In this document: positions 19,714 to 28,201 of the stretch, one piece after another
How the letters are laid out: each line of letters starts with the position of its first letter
How positions within the stretch are numbered: position 1 is the stretch's first letter
DNA from: Chachezhania sediminis
GTDB lineage: Bacteria > Pseudomonadota > Alphaproteobacteria > Rhodobacterales > Rhodobacteraceae
NCBI RefSeq assembly: GCF_009765275.1
Contig: NZ_VOPH01000006.1
Span: 1-64,000, forward strand
Direction: 5' to 3'
DNA length: 64,000 nucleotides
The notes under the pieces: generated by a model
Seen by the model: the letters and a program-made list of their open reading frames with translations, nothing else
Told to the model about the DNA's origin: nothing
Database searches by the model: none
Program-made: the position numbers and the translations under genes

Positions 19714-21951
19714 ATGATCGATTCCACCAAGGTCGTGGGCTATGCCAGCCCGTGGAGCGTCGCCCCCGGCGATACCGTCCGCTTTCACCTGTCGTCCGAA
19801 GTGCTGGACCGAGCGCAAGCCCGGATCGTCCGCATTCGCTGCGCCGACAGTGACCGGAACGGGCCGGGCAAGAAGGTCGAACACGTCCTCTCGCCGCTGG
19901 ATGGCGAGATCGCGCTGACCGATTGCCCGACATACAACGGCAGCTGGGGCAGGGTGCCCCCGTCGCCGACCCTGCGGGGCCTGAAGGAATTCAGCCTTGG
20001 CCTGTGGCTGTTCCCCACGCGCGTCACCGGTGCCGACCAGTCGGTCATGGCCCGCTTCGACGCCGCAACCGGCCACGGCTGGCGACTGTTCCTCGATTCC
20101 ACCGGCCGCCTTGCGTTCCAGGTCGCGGCGGACGGCGAAAGCACCACCCTCACCACCGCCGAGCCCGTCTGCATCCGCGAATGGATCTTCGTTTCGGCAA
20201 GCTTCTCGGCCCCGGGCGGGCGGCTGGTGCTGGCGACCGAAAGCCTGGCCCCCGACGGTGGCCGCGCCAAGGCCGAAACACTGGAGGTTGAAATGCGGGT
20301 CCCCGCGCTCTGGCCCGATGACCTGGCGCTCAGCTTCGCCGCCTGCCTGTCGGGCCAGCCGGACGGGCCTGAAACGGTCCAGCATTTCAATGGCAAGATC
20401 GACCGGCCGCGCCTGCACGCGACGGCACTTGCACCGGCCGCGATCCGTGCCCTGGTCGAAACGGCCCACCCCGCCATTGGCGATCCCGACCTTCTGGGCG
20501 CCTGGGACTTTTCGCAGGACATTCCCGGGGACCGGATTGTCGACCTGTCGGCCCATGCGCTGCATGGGCACGTCCACCGCCTGCCCATGCGCGGCGTGAC
20601 CGGCGCCAACTGGGACGGCACCCGCCGCAGCTGGACCGAGGCACCGGCCCAATATGGCGCGATCCATTTCCACGACGACGACATCGATGACGCGGCCTGG
20701 CCCGTCGCGGCGGAGTGGACGGTGCCCGAAGGCACGCGGTCGGGCTTCTACACGCTGGAAGCCAGCGCCGACCACGATGGCATCCGCACCGAAAGCCACA
20801 TGATCTTCTTCGTCCGTCCGCCCCGGGGCACGACCACGGCCAAGGTCTGTGTCATTGCCCCCACGGCGACATACCTGGCCTATGCCAACAACCGGTCCCG
20901 GATCGACCAGACCCATTTTGAAGTCATGGCCGACGGCCTCATGGTCTTTGCCCCCGACGACATCTACGGGCAGAAACACCGGGAATACGGCAGTTCCGTC
21001 TACGACACGCACATGGACGACAGCGGGGTTTGCTATTCTTCGGCCCATCGTCCGATCCTGAACGGGCGGCCGTCGAACTATACCTTCAACTACGTCAACG
21101 ACACGCACCTGCTGGACTGGCTGGAAGAGCAGGACATCGCCTACGACGTCGTGACGGACGAGGACCTGCACCGCGAAGGCGCAGGCCTGCTGGCGCCCTA
21201 TCCGGTCGTCCTGACGATGACCCATCCGGAATACACGTCGAAACAGATGCTGGACGGGCTTCAGGCCTACCAGAACGGCGGCGGCCGGCACATGTACCTG
21301 GGCGGCAACGGCTTTTACTGGCGGATCGCCTTCCATCCGACGCGGCCGGGCATCATCGAACTGCGCCGCGGCATCACCGGCCTGCGCAGCTGGGAGGCCG
21401 AGGCGGGCGAGGATTGCCTGTCCTTTACTGGCGAGCCCTCCGGCCTCTGGCGCTCCGTGGGGCGTGCGCCGCAGCGGCTCACAGGTGTGGGCTTCTCGGC
21501 CCAGGTTTTCGACCGCTCGACTTTCTACCGCCGCCTGCCCGACAGCGATCTGCCCCGTGCCTCCTTCGTCATGGAAGGCGTGGATCCCGACGAACGGATC
21601 GGCGATTTCGGCCTGCGCATGGGCGGGGCCGCTGGTTTGGAGATCGACCGCGCCGACCCCGATCTGGGCACCTCGCCCGACGCGATGATCCTGGCCACTG
21701 CCGACCGCACCGGCCCCGGAGGCATCCCCGCGCCCGAGGAACTGCCGGCACTCTACCGCGGCTTTTCGGGCGAGGAGAGCAGCATCTCCCGCGCCGATAT
21801 CGTTCTGACGCCGACGGCACGGGGCGGGGCCGTCTTTTCGGTGGGCTCCATCGCGTGGTGCTGTTCGCTGTCCCACAACGGCTATGACAACAACGTCTCG
21901 CGCATCACCGGCAACGTGCTGCGCCGTTTCCTCGATCCGGAGCCCGTCTGA
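19714..21951 (+). CDS. N,N-dimethylformamidase-like large (beta) subunit
   Basis: This 745-residue cytoplasmic protein is close to the length of DMFase large subunits. Its N-terminal third has a LamG-like jelly roll (about 75 to 235: LKEFSLGLWLFPT, WRLFLDSTGRLAFQV). The remainder is the amidohydrolase part. DMFase uses a mononuclear iron held by two Tyr and one Glu, with a His two residues before the Glu. Here Tyr390 (LAYANN), Tyr430 (SVYDTH), His504 and Glu506 (THPEYT) occur in the right order and nearly the right spacing. The family would hydrolyse a formamide or related N-alkyl amide to acid plus amine. The actual substrate may differ, because the neighbours include a peptide-type importer. 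It is followed at two bases by the PLP-enzyme gene. Confidence 0.8.
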   Translation: MIDSTKVVGYASPWSVAPGDTVRFHLSSEVLDRAQARIVRIRCADSDRNGPGKKVEHVLSPLDGEIALTDCPTYNGSWGRVPPSPTLRGLKEFSLGLWLFPTRVTGADQSVMARFDAATGHGWRLFLDSTGRLAFQVAADGESTTLTTAEPVCIREWIFVSASFSAPGGRLVLATESLAPDGGRAKAETLEVEMRVPALWPDDLALSFAACLSGQPDGPETVQHFNGKIDRPRLHATALAPAAIRALVETAHPAIGDPDLLGAWDFSQDIPGDRIVDLSAHALHGHVHRLPMRGVTGANWDGTRRSWTEAPAQYGAIHFHDDDIDDAAWPVAAEWTVPEGTRSGFYTLEASADHDGIRTESHMIFFVRPPRGTTTAKVCVIAPTATYLAYANNRSRIDQTHFEVMADGLMVFAPDDIYGQKHREYGSSVYDTHMDDSGVCYSSAHRPILNGRPSNYTFNYVNDTHLLDWLEEQDIAYDVVTDEDLHREGAGLLAPYPVVLTMTHPEYTSKQMLDGLQAYQNGGGRHMYLGGNGFYWRIAFHPTRPGIIELRRGITGLRSWEAEAGEDCLSFTGEPSGLWRSVGRAPQRLTGVGFSAQVFDRSTFYRRLPDSDLPRASFVMEGVDPDERIGDFGLRMGGAAGLEIDRADPDLGTSPDAMILATADRTGPGGIPAPEELPALYRGFSGEESSISRADIVLTPTARGGAVFSVGSIAWCCSLSHNGYDNNVSRITGNVLRRFLDPEPV

Positions 21952-21953
21952 CA

Positions 21954-23252
21954 ATGACCCCCTTTTCCCCCCGCCCGTGGGAAGCACCGCTTACCGCGCT
22001 CGACAAGGGTATTCCCTTGTTAGCGGCCCCCCTGCCGCTGGATCGGGTCGCCGCGCAGGGTTGGTCGCTGGCGGCCGAGGATCTGCCCTTGCCGGCGGCC
22101 CTCCTGCGCAGCTCGGCACTGGAAAACAACAGCGCCTGGATGCGCAGGTATCTTGACCGGACCGGAGCCTCAATCGCGCCACATGGCAAGACGTCGATGG
22201 CGCCGGCACTCTTCGACCTGCAGATGCGGGACGGTGCCTGGGCGATCACAGTCTCGACCCCCCAGCATGTCGCGGTGGCGCTGGCCTGCGGCTATGACCG
22301 TATCTTCATGGCCAACCAGTTGGTCGGGCGCCGCGGCATCGCCGATGTCCTGTCCGGGCTGAAGGCGCATCCCGAGGCTGACTTCTTCTGTCTTGTCGAC
22401 GACCCGGCCAATGTCCGCGCGCTGGCACAGGCGGTGCGGGACATCCAGCCGGGACGGCCGCTGAAGGTGCTGGTGGAACTGGGCTATGACGGCGGGCGCA
22501 CCGGCTGCCGCAGCGTGGTGCAAGCGCTGGACCTGGCGCGGCTGGTCCATGCCCAGACTGGAATGCTGGAGCTGGCGGGGATCGAAGGCTTCGAAGGCCT
22601 TCTGAAGAACGACGGCACGCCCGAGGTCCTGGCCCAGGTGGAACAGTTGCTGTCCGGCATGGTCGACCTGGCCCGCATGGCCGATGCCGAAGACCTGTAC
22701 TCCGGGCCCGAGGTACTGCTGTCGGCCGGGGGATCGTCCTATTACGACATCGTGGCGGCGCGGCTTTCGGCGGCGAACCTGTCGCGTCCGGCCCGGGTGC
22801 TGATACGGTCGGGCTGCTACATCACCCATGACAGCCACATGTATGTCCGCGCCCGCAATGCGCTGGCCCGGCGAGATCCGGACCTGGCCTCGACCGGAGA
22901 CCTGCAACCGGCACTGGAGGTGTGGGCCCTTGTCCAGTCCCGACCCGAACCCGGCAAGGCGATCGTGGCATTCGGCAAGCGCGACAGTTCCCACGACGAC
23001 ATGCCGATACCGCTGAAATGGCTTCGGCCGGGGCTGCACGACCAGCCGGTCCCGGCGCCGCCCGGCGCACGGGTCGACCGGCTGAACGACCAGCACTGCC
23101 ACCTGATCATTCCACCCGACAGCCCGCTGCAAGTGGGCGACATGCTGGGGTTCGGCATCTCGCATCCCTGCCTGACCTTCGACAAGTGGCGCGTGTTGCT
23201 GCTGGTCGACGATGCCTACCGGGTCACCGGCGCGATCAGGACATATTTTTAA
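21954..23252 (+). CDS. D-serine deaminase/D-threonine aldolase-like PLP enzyme
   Basis: This 432-residue protein has the alanine-racemase-type barrel at its N terminus and the D-serine dehydratase-like domain at its C terminus. The PLP Lys is Lys79 in IAPHGKTSMAP. The C-terminal metal site is visible as LNDQHCHLIIP, equivalent to the His/Cys zinc site of eukaryotic-type D-serine dehydratase. VLVELGYDGGRTGCRS and LSAGGSSYYD are further family motifs. It begins two bases after the DMFase-like gene, so it probably acts on an amino or hydroxyamino acid released by amide hydrolysis; this is inference. It lacks a signal peptide and is cytosolic. Confidence 0.85.
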   Translation: MTPFSPRPWEAPLTALDKGIPLLAAPLPLDRVAAQGWSLAAEDLPLPAALLRSSALENNSAWMRRYLDRTGASIAPHGKTSMAPALFDLQMRDGAWAITVSTPQHVAVALACGYDRIFMANQLVGRRGIADVLSGLKAHPEADFFCLVDDPANVRALAQAVRDIQPGRPLKVLVELGYDGGRTGCRSVVQALDLARLVHAQTGMLELAGIEGFEGLLKNDGTPEVLAQVEQLLSGMVDLARMADAEDLYSGPEVLLSAGGSSYYDIVAARLSAANLSRPARVLIRSGCYITHDSHMYVRARNALARRDPDLASTGDLQPALEVWALVQSRPEPGKAIVAFGKRDSSHDDMPIPLKWLRPGLHDQPVPAPPGARVDRLNDQHCHLIIPPDSPLQVGDMLGFGISHPCLTFDKWRVLLLVDDAYRVTGAIRTYF

Positions 23253-23283
23253 GGGCCCCGACGCGGGCGAAGGAAGGAAGACC

Positions 23284-24102
23284 ATGACGGAACGACAGGT
23301 GGTGATGATCACCGGCGGGGCCAGCGGCATCGGCGCCGCGACCGCTGCACAGCTTGTGGCGCAGGGTGCGCGGGTGATCATCGCCGACATCGACGCCGAC
23401 CGCGCCGCCGCGACGGCCGCACAGCTGGGATCGTCGGCCCGGGCCCGGACGCTCGACATTACGTCCGAAGCCAGCTGGACCGCCGCGCTGGACGAGATCT
23501 GGGCGACCGAAGGCCGGCTGGACGTGCTGGTGAACAACGCGGCCATCGTGCACCCTGGCTGGGCGCGGGACCTTTCGGTCCGGCAACACATGCAGACGAT
23601 GCAGACGAACTGCATGGGAGCAATGACCGGCATGATGCTAGCCCTGCCGCGGATGACGGCACAGGGCTTCGGCCATTTCGTTACGGTGGCCAGCATGGTG
23701 GCCTTCCTGCCCTATCCGGGCCTGTCCAGCTACGCCGCGGCCAAGCATGCGCTGCGCGCCTTCCATGTCGCCCTGGCGCTGGAAGAACGCGACAGCCCGC
23801 TGGATTTCACGCTGGTTTACCCGGGATCCACCGAAACGCCGATGCTGGATAAGGAGTCGCACTTCGACGCTCTCGCCCTGGCCTTCGCGGGCACGCCCAG
23901 CCTGCCCGAGGTCGTAGCCGAAGAAATCGTGACCGCAATCCAAACCCGCCCGGCCGAGGTCTATCTGCCGCCCGAACGCGGCGCGCAGGTGCGCAGCCTG
24001 GGGACCGACATCGCCGCGCTGGACCGCTATGTCACGGACTCGGTCGCCGTAGGGATGCAGAAACTGCAAGACCGTCGCCGACGGACGAGTATCGCGCCCT
24101 AG
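23284..24102 (+). CDS. Short-chain dehydrogenase/reductase
   Basis: This 272-residue classical SDR has the cofactor motif TGGASGIGAAT (TGxxxGxG), an acidic residue after strand 2 in IIADID (favours NAD), LVNNAAI, and the catalytic Ser-Tyr-Lys set seen as VASMVAF and SSYAAAKHAL. The start ATG 23284 has a GAAGGAAGG Shine-Dalgarno; an in-frame upstream ATG lies inside the preceding gene. It ends on the opposite strand's GntR stop, sharing four bases. It is the last plus-strand gene of the amide island and probably oxidises a hydroxy intermediate. Confidence 0.9.
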   Translation: MTERQVVMITGGASGIGAATAAQLVAQGARVIIADIDADRAAATAAQLGSSARARTLDITSEASWTAALDEIWATEGRLDVLVNNAAIVHPGWARDLSVRQHMQTMQTNCMGAMTGMMLALPRMTAQGFGHFVTVASMVAFLPYPGLSSYAAAKHALRAFHVALALEERDSPLDFTLVYPGSTETPMLDKESHFDALALAFAGTPSLPEVVAEEIVTAIQTRPAEVYLPPERGAQVRSLGTDIAALDRYVTDSVAVGMQKLQDRRRRTSIAP

Positions 24103-24818
24103 ACGGCGTCGCGCTTGCGCCCCTTGCGCGCCTCGTCCCGGGCGCGCAGGTGATTCAGGATCCGGTTCGACCCTTCCATCAGGTCCTGCACCAGCTGTTC
24201 GCCCGCCTCGGACGGGGATCGGCGGCGCAGCGCGTCGATGATCTGAAGATGCGGGTTCGCCGCGGAAGATGCCTGCCGGATCGCCGGGTACTGTGCGTTC
24301 ACGACGGGACCGGCCAGCAGCCACAGCGTTTCGATGGTGCGGACCAGAACGTCGTTCTGGGTGGCAGTGTAGATCGCGAAGTGGAAGTTCTGGTTGGCAA
24401 TCAGCGCCGCGCGCCAGTTCTCGTCTCGCTCGCCCGCCTGGAAACGGTCGTGGAAGGCTTCCAGTTCCGCCAGCTTGTCCTCGGCGATCCGCGCCGCGGC
24501 CAGTTCGCCCGCCAGCCGTTCCAGCGGGATCCGGGTCTGGCGGATCTGCAGGTAGCGCTCAACGTCGATCTCGGGCACGCGCGGCTGGTACCCGGTCCGC
24601 AGTTCCAGCGCACCTTCGCGGACCAGCTGGAACACCGCCTCGCGCACCGGAGTGGCCGAGATGTCGAGACTGGCCGCCAGCTTGCGGATGGACAGCTTCG
24701 TGCCGGGTGCATGCAGCCCGGACATGAGCTCCAGCCGGAGATGCCCGTAGACCTGTTCCGACAGGCTGTCCCTGCTGAGGTCGAGTACAACCTTCGGCGC
24801 ATCCGGTTCGTTTGTCAC
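24099..24818 (-). CDS. GntR-family (FadR/FCD) transcriptional regulator, copy 2
   Basis: This 239-residue protein has a winged helix at about 20 to 85 (KLAASLDISATPVREAVF) and an FCD domain at about 95 to 230 (ANQNFHFAIY, with ligand-binding His residues). It is clearly related to the GntR protein at 13115-13798, more closely than general family similarity would give. The gene converges with and overlaps the SDR gene by four bases, closing the island on its right side. Its promoter gap contains TTATATCA (24865-24872), the reverse of the TGATATAA half-site seen at the two AT-rich sites, which hints at autoregulation or cross-regulation. Confidence 0.9.
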   Translation of the reverse strand: MTNEPDAPKVVLDLSRDSLSEQVYGHLRLELMSGLHAPGTKLSIRKLAASLDISATPVREAVFQLVREGALELRTGYQPRVPEIDVERYLQIRQTRIPLERLAGELAAARIAEDKLAELEAFHDRFQAGERDENWRAALIANQNFHFAIYTATQNDVLVRTIETLWLLAGPVVNAQYPAIRQASSAANPHLQIIDALRRRSPSEAGEQLVQDLMEGSNRILNHLRARDEARKGRKRDAV

Positions 24819-25067
24819 AGAAGATACGTCGGCCTTTGGTCCGGGTGATTTAGGTATCCCGAACTTATATCAGCCATGCAGGGCAGGACAAACCAAAGAT
24901 GCTACCAGCCCGTCATCGTGAAACAGCCGGGAAATTCCAGCTTCCGGTGGCCCAACGTTGGGGAGCAGGGCAGTCATCGGTCGGTGTGCTGGCCCCGGCT
25001 TGAAGTGGATGTCGCGGGGCAATCGCGGGTCCGGACCGGGGGCAAGTACCCCGGCCCGGTTCCTGCA

Positions 25068-26555
25068 TCAGACGTAGTGAAGGTTCAGCACCTTGGCCGT
25101 TGCACTCCGGCTTGCGCGGCAGGCATCGGCGTCCTGCTTCAGATCGATGCCATAGGTGGGAATGATGGTCTTCAGCTTTGCGGCCCAGCCGTCATGGGCC
25201 AGCTTGTCGTCAAAGCATTTCTGCAGGACTTCCATCGCGATGAAGGCCGCAGTCGATGCGCCGGGCGAGGCGCCCAGAAGCGCCACGAAGGACTTGTCGG
25301 CACTGGCCACGATCTCGGTCCCGAATTCCAGCTTGCCGGTGTGCTGGGGGTCGGGCTTGATGATCTGGACCCGCTGACCGGCCACCGCCTCGGTCCAGTC
25401 TTCGCGCTCGGCCTGCGGGAAGAAGTCCTGCAGCACCGCGAACTGGTGGGCCGAGGTCTGAAGCACCTGGCCGACCAGGTATTCGCTCAGCTCCACATTG
25501 TCGCGGGCGACGGCCAGCATTGGCAGGATGTTCCCGGGACGCACGGATTCGAACAGGTCGGCATAGGACCCGTGCTTCAGGAACTTCGTCGAAAACCCGG
25601 CGTAGGGTCCGAACAGGATCGACCGCTTGCCGTCGACGATGCGGGTGTCCAGGTGCGGGACGGACATGGGCGGGGACCCGTGCGCGGCCATGCCATAGAC
25701 CTTGGCGTGGTGGCGTTCGCTGACGGCATCGACATCGCAGCGCAGCCAGATGCCGCTGACCGGAAAGCCGCCATAGCCCTTGCCTTCCGGGATGCGGGAT
25801 TTCTGAAGGATCTCCAGCGCGCCGCCGCCGGCCCCGACGAAGACGAAGCCGGCCGTGATTTCCTTCAGGGTGCCGTCGGCGCGGTCCTTGACCTTGATCA
25901 TCCAGTCCTTGTCGCCCTGCCTTTCGACATGGACGACGTGGTGCTTGTAGTTCACCGAAACGCCCGGCTGCTTTTCCAGGTCCGCCATCAGCAGGCGGGT
26001 CAGCGAGCCATAGGACACGTCCGCCCCGGTGATCATCCGTGTCGCCGCCATCGGTTCCGACGTGTCGCGTCCTTCGATGATCAGGGGCGCCCATTCGGCG
26101 ATCTGGGCCGGGTCTTCGCTGTATTCCATGCCGTGATAGCAGTGATGTGCCGACATCTCTGCATGCCGGGCCTTCAGGAAGGCCACCCGGTCGGCGCCGT
26201 GCACAAAGCTCATGTGCGGGCAGGCATGCAGGAATTCCTGCGGATCGGGGATCGCGCCCTTGGTCACAAGATAGGCCCACAACTGGCGGGACAGGTCGAA
26301 TTCGGTGTTCACTTCCAGCGCTTCCGAGATGTCGATGCTGCCATCGGCGCGCTGGGGCGTATAGTTCAGTTCGCAATTCGCAGCGTGGCCGGTGCCGGCA
26401 TTGTTCCAGCTGGCTGAACTTTCCTGCGCGCAGTCGGCCAGGCTTTCATAGATGCCGATGTCCAGCGACGGCTCCAGTTCCTTCAGGACGGTGGCCAGGG
26501 TTGCGGTCATGATGCCCGCGCCGATCATGACAATGTCGTGGGTGTCGGATGCCAT
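25068..26555 (-). CDS. mqo: Malate:quinone oxidoreductase
   Basis: This 495-residue peripheral-membrane FAD enzyme oxidises L-malate to oxaloacetate and passes electrons to the quinone pool. The N terminus DIVMIGAGIMTATLATVLKEL is the FAD-binding Rossmann motif as found in Mqo, followed by SSASWNNAGTGHAANCELNYTP, which is diagnostic. LLGASPGASTAAFIAMEVL near the C terminus is also typical. The length is normal. It is the last gene of a minus-strand operon fumC-exporter-cupin-mqo, six bases after the cupin stop. Together with fumarase in the same operon this gives a two-step fumarate-to-oxaloacetate route bypassing NAD-dependent malate dehydrogenase. Confidence 0.95.
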   Translation of the reverse strand: MASDTHDIVMIGAGIMTATLATVLKELEPSLDIGIYESLADCAQESSASWNNAGTGHAANCELNYTPQRADGSIDISEALEVNTEFDLSRQLWAYLVTKGAIPDPQEFLHACPHMSFVHGADRVAFLKARHAEMSAHHCYHGMEYSEDPAQIAEWAPLIIEGRDTSEPMAATRMITGADVSYGSLTRLLMADLEKQPGVSVNYKHHVVHVERQGDKDWMIKVKDRADGTLKEITAGFVFVGAGGGALEILQKSRIPEGKGYGGFPVSGIWLRCDVDAVSERHHAKVYGMAAHGSPPMSVPHLDTRIVDGKRSILFGPYAGFSTKFLKHGSYADLFESVRPGNILPMLAVARDNVELSEYLVGQVLQTSAHQFAVLQDFFPQAEREDWTEAVAGQRVQIIKPDPQHTGKLEFGTEIVASADKSFVALLGASPGASTAAFIAMEVLQKCFDDKLAHDGWAAKLKTIIPTYGIDLKQDADACRASRSATAKVLNLHYV

Positions 26556-26561
26556 CAGGAA

Positions 26562-26948
26562 TCACTCCGCCGGTTTGAATTGCAGGTCGACGCCGTCTTC
26601 ATAGACGACATAGGCGCGCCGCCAGGGTTCGTCGCCGATCAGCTTCCAGGTATGGCCGCTGCCGCCGTTGTCCTGTGCCAGAAGGATGTCGCCCGGCTTG
26701 ATGATGAAGGTCGCGCCCGACTTCACCTGGAATTCCAGCGTGCCGGACAGCGTGATGACGAAGCGCGGCACCGGGTCCTGGTGCCATTCGAAGGACCCGC
26801 CGGAACTGGTTTCCTGAAACGATACTTCCTTGGCCGGGACAGGCAGGCCCACGGCGTCGCCGCGCATGCCATCCTTCATGTCGATGAAGCCTTCCTCGAA
26901 CAGCGAGTTTCCGTCCTCGCCCGTCCACATGCGCACGCAACGTATCAT
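26562..26948 (-). CDS. Small cupin-domain protein
   Basis: This 128-residue single-domain cupin has no signal peptide. Motif 1 is degenerate but visible around FEWHQDPVPRFVITLSGTLEFQV, with His in place of the usual HxH pair; motif 2 is around IIKPGDILLAQDNGGSGHTWKLI, with Gly-Asp and a late His. A metal site is thus plausible but incomplete. The start overlaps the exporter stop (ATGA) and the stop is six bases before mqo, so it is co-translated with them. A sensor or isomerase role in organic acid metabolism is possible; nothing in the sequence fixes it. Confidence 0.8.
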   Translation of the reverse strand: MIRCVRMWTGEDGNSLFEEGFIDMKDGMRGDAVGLPVPAKEVSFQETSSGGSFEWHQDPVPRFVITLSGTLEFQVKSGATFIIKPGDILLAQDNGGSGHTWKLIGDEPWRRAYVVYEDGVDLQFKPAE

Positions 26949-28201
26949 TCCGAACCTCTTTTGTGACCTGGAAACAGATGGGATGGCAGGGCCAGCGCCA
27001 TGCAGAGGCCGATGGCGATACCTGCGGTGACAAGGATCGCGGTGACCATCAGCGACGCGGTTTCCGCGACCAGCGGCAGGGGCGCGTCGGCCCCGGCCTT
27101 CATGATCGCCAGCCCGCCGATGCCGGCGCGGAACCCGAAGGCACCGGGGATCATCGCCACGACGCCCGGGAAGGCAAAGGCCACGGGCGGCATGTCGAAA
27201 TGGCTGCCCGCGGCCCTGGCCAGCAGGCTGGCGGCGAAAGACCCCACCAGCGAGGCCGCGGCCAGGTCCAGCCCGTAATGCAGGACCAGCGTCCTGAGGC
27301 CATGGCCTACCATCGCGGCCAGCACGCAGGCCCAGGCGGCCCTGAGCGGCACGTTGAACAAAAGCGCAAAACCCACGCCGGCCAGGGCGGAGAACAGGAA
27401 ATCCTCTGCCACCGGCAGCAGGGTCAGGGTGCCGCCCACGGGGATCTGGTCGCCCGCCAGGCTGGCGGCCAGGAACAGGCCGAAGGCGATGGCCAGGATG
27501 GTGGCCGCCCCCATGGTCAGGCGGGACAGGCCAAGCGCCACGTGGTTGTCGAACAGATCGCGGACCCCGTTGATCAGCGGCGCGCCGGGCACAAGGATCA
27601 TGCCCGCGGCCACCAGGACCAGCGTCGGCGCTGCTTCGGGAAAGGCGCGCATCGCCAGCGCGCCGGTCAGCCCGCCGCCGAAGGCCGCGATCGCCGACAT
27701 GGCCAGCGGATGCGTCCCGCGGCCGTTCATCCACTGGCGCAGGAACTGTGTGACGACGCCCACCAGGACCGAGACCGTCACCACCGCCCAGTCCGCCCCG
27801 AAAAGGCGGGCCAGTGCGGCCGCCGTCAGCCCCATGCCGGCCATGACCAAAAGCCGCGGATAGTGGTGCCCGTGGTTTTCCACCCGGTCGAAGGCGGCAT
27901 CCAGCGCCCGAAGGTCCGGCCCGTCGGGCCAGGGGGCGCGGCGGATGTGCTGAAGTTCGGCCAGCACGCCCATGTTCACGGCCATGCCCTTCAGGTGATG
28001 GCCCATCCGCGTGTGAAAACCTTCGGGACCTTCCACCGTCAGGATCAGGCCTTCGGCGGTGACCATCACCCGGCAGTCCTGCCCAAGGCGTCGGGCAAAG
28101 ACCGTGACCGCGTCCTGCACGCGTTCTGCCCCTGCGCCATTGGCCAGCATCAGCCGGCCCAGGCGCAGGGCAAGGTGGGCGATCTGGCCCTGCCGGTCCA
28201 T
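26945..28201 (-). CDS. ThrE/YjjP-YjjB-like threonine/serine exporter family protein
   Basis: This 418-residue inner-membrane protein combines the ThrE-family N-terminal segment (MDRQGQIAHLALRLGRLMLANGAGAERV, a cytoplasmic helix that precedes the first membrane helices) with two blocks of about five helices each (about 115 to 255 and 270 to 415). The second block contains PGVVAMIPGAFGFRA, characteristic of the C-terminal domain found separately as YjjB. In this family both parts can be fused, as here, or be separate genes. It starts on the fumC stop (TGATG). Members export threonine, serine or, in the YjjPB case, succinate; with fumC and mqo next door a dicarboxylate is a reasonable alternative substrate. 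Confidence 0.82.
   Translation of the reverse strand: MDRQGQIAHLALRLGRLMLANGAGAERVQDAVTVFARRLGQDCRVMVTAEGLILTVEGPEGFHTRMGHHLKGMAVNMGVLAELQHIRRAPWPDGPDLRALDAAFDRVENHGHHYPRLLVMAGMGLTAAALARLFGADWAVVTVSVLVGVVTQFLRQWMNGRGTHPLAMSAIAAFGGGLTGALAMRAFPEAAPTLVLVAAGMILVPGAPLINGVRDLFDNHVALGLSRLTMGAATILAIAFGLFLAASLAGDQIPVGGTLTLLPVAEDFLFSALAGVGFALLFNVPLRAAWACVLAAMVGHGLRTLVLHYGLDLAAASLVGSFAASLLARAAGSHFDMPPVAFAFPGVVAMIPGAFGFRAGIGGLAIMKAGADAPLPLVAETASLMVTAILVTAGIAIGLCMALALPSHLFPGHKRGSE

Noticed and set aside
18715-21987. Minus-strand open frame of 1090 codons opposite the DMFase-like genes
   Set aside because: High-GC coding DNA commonly leaves the opposite strand open; there are no motifs, and the plus-strand genes are clearly real.
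25036-25054. GC-rich hairpin (CCGGGG and CCCCGG arms) downstream of mqo
   Set aside because: The stem is only six pairs and no T run follows on the minus strand, so a terminator call is not supported.
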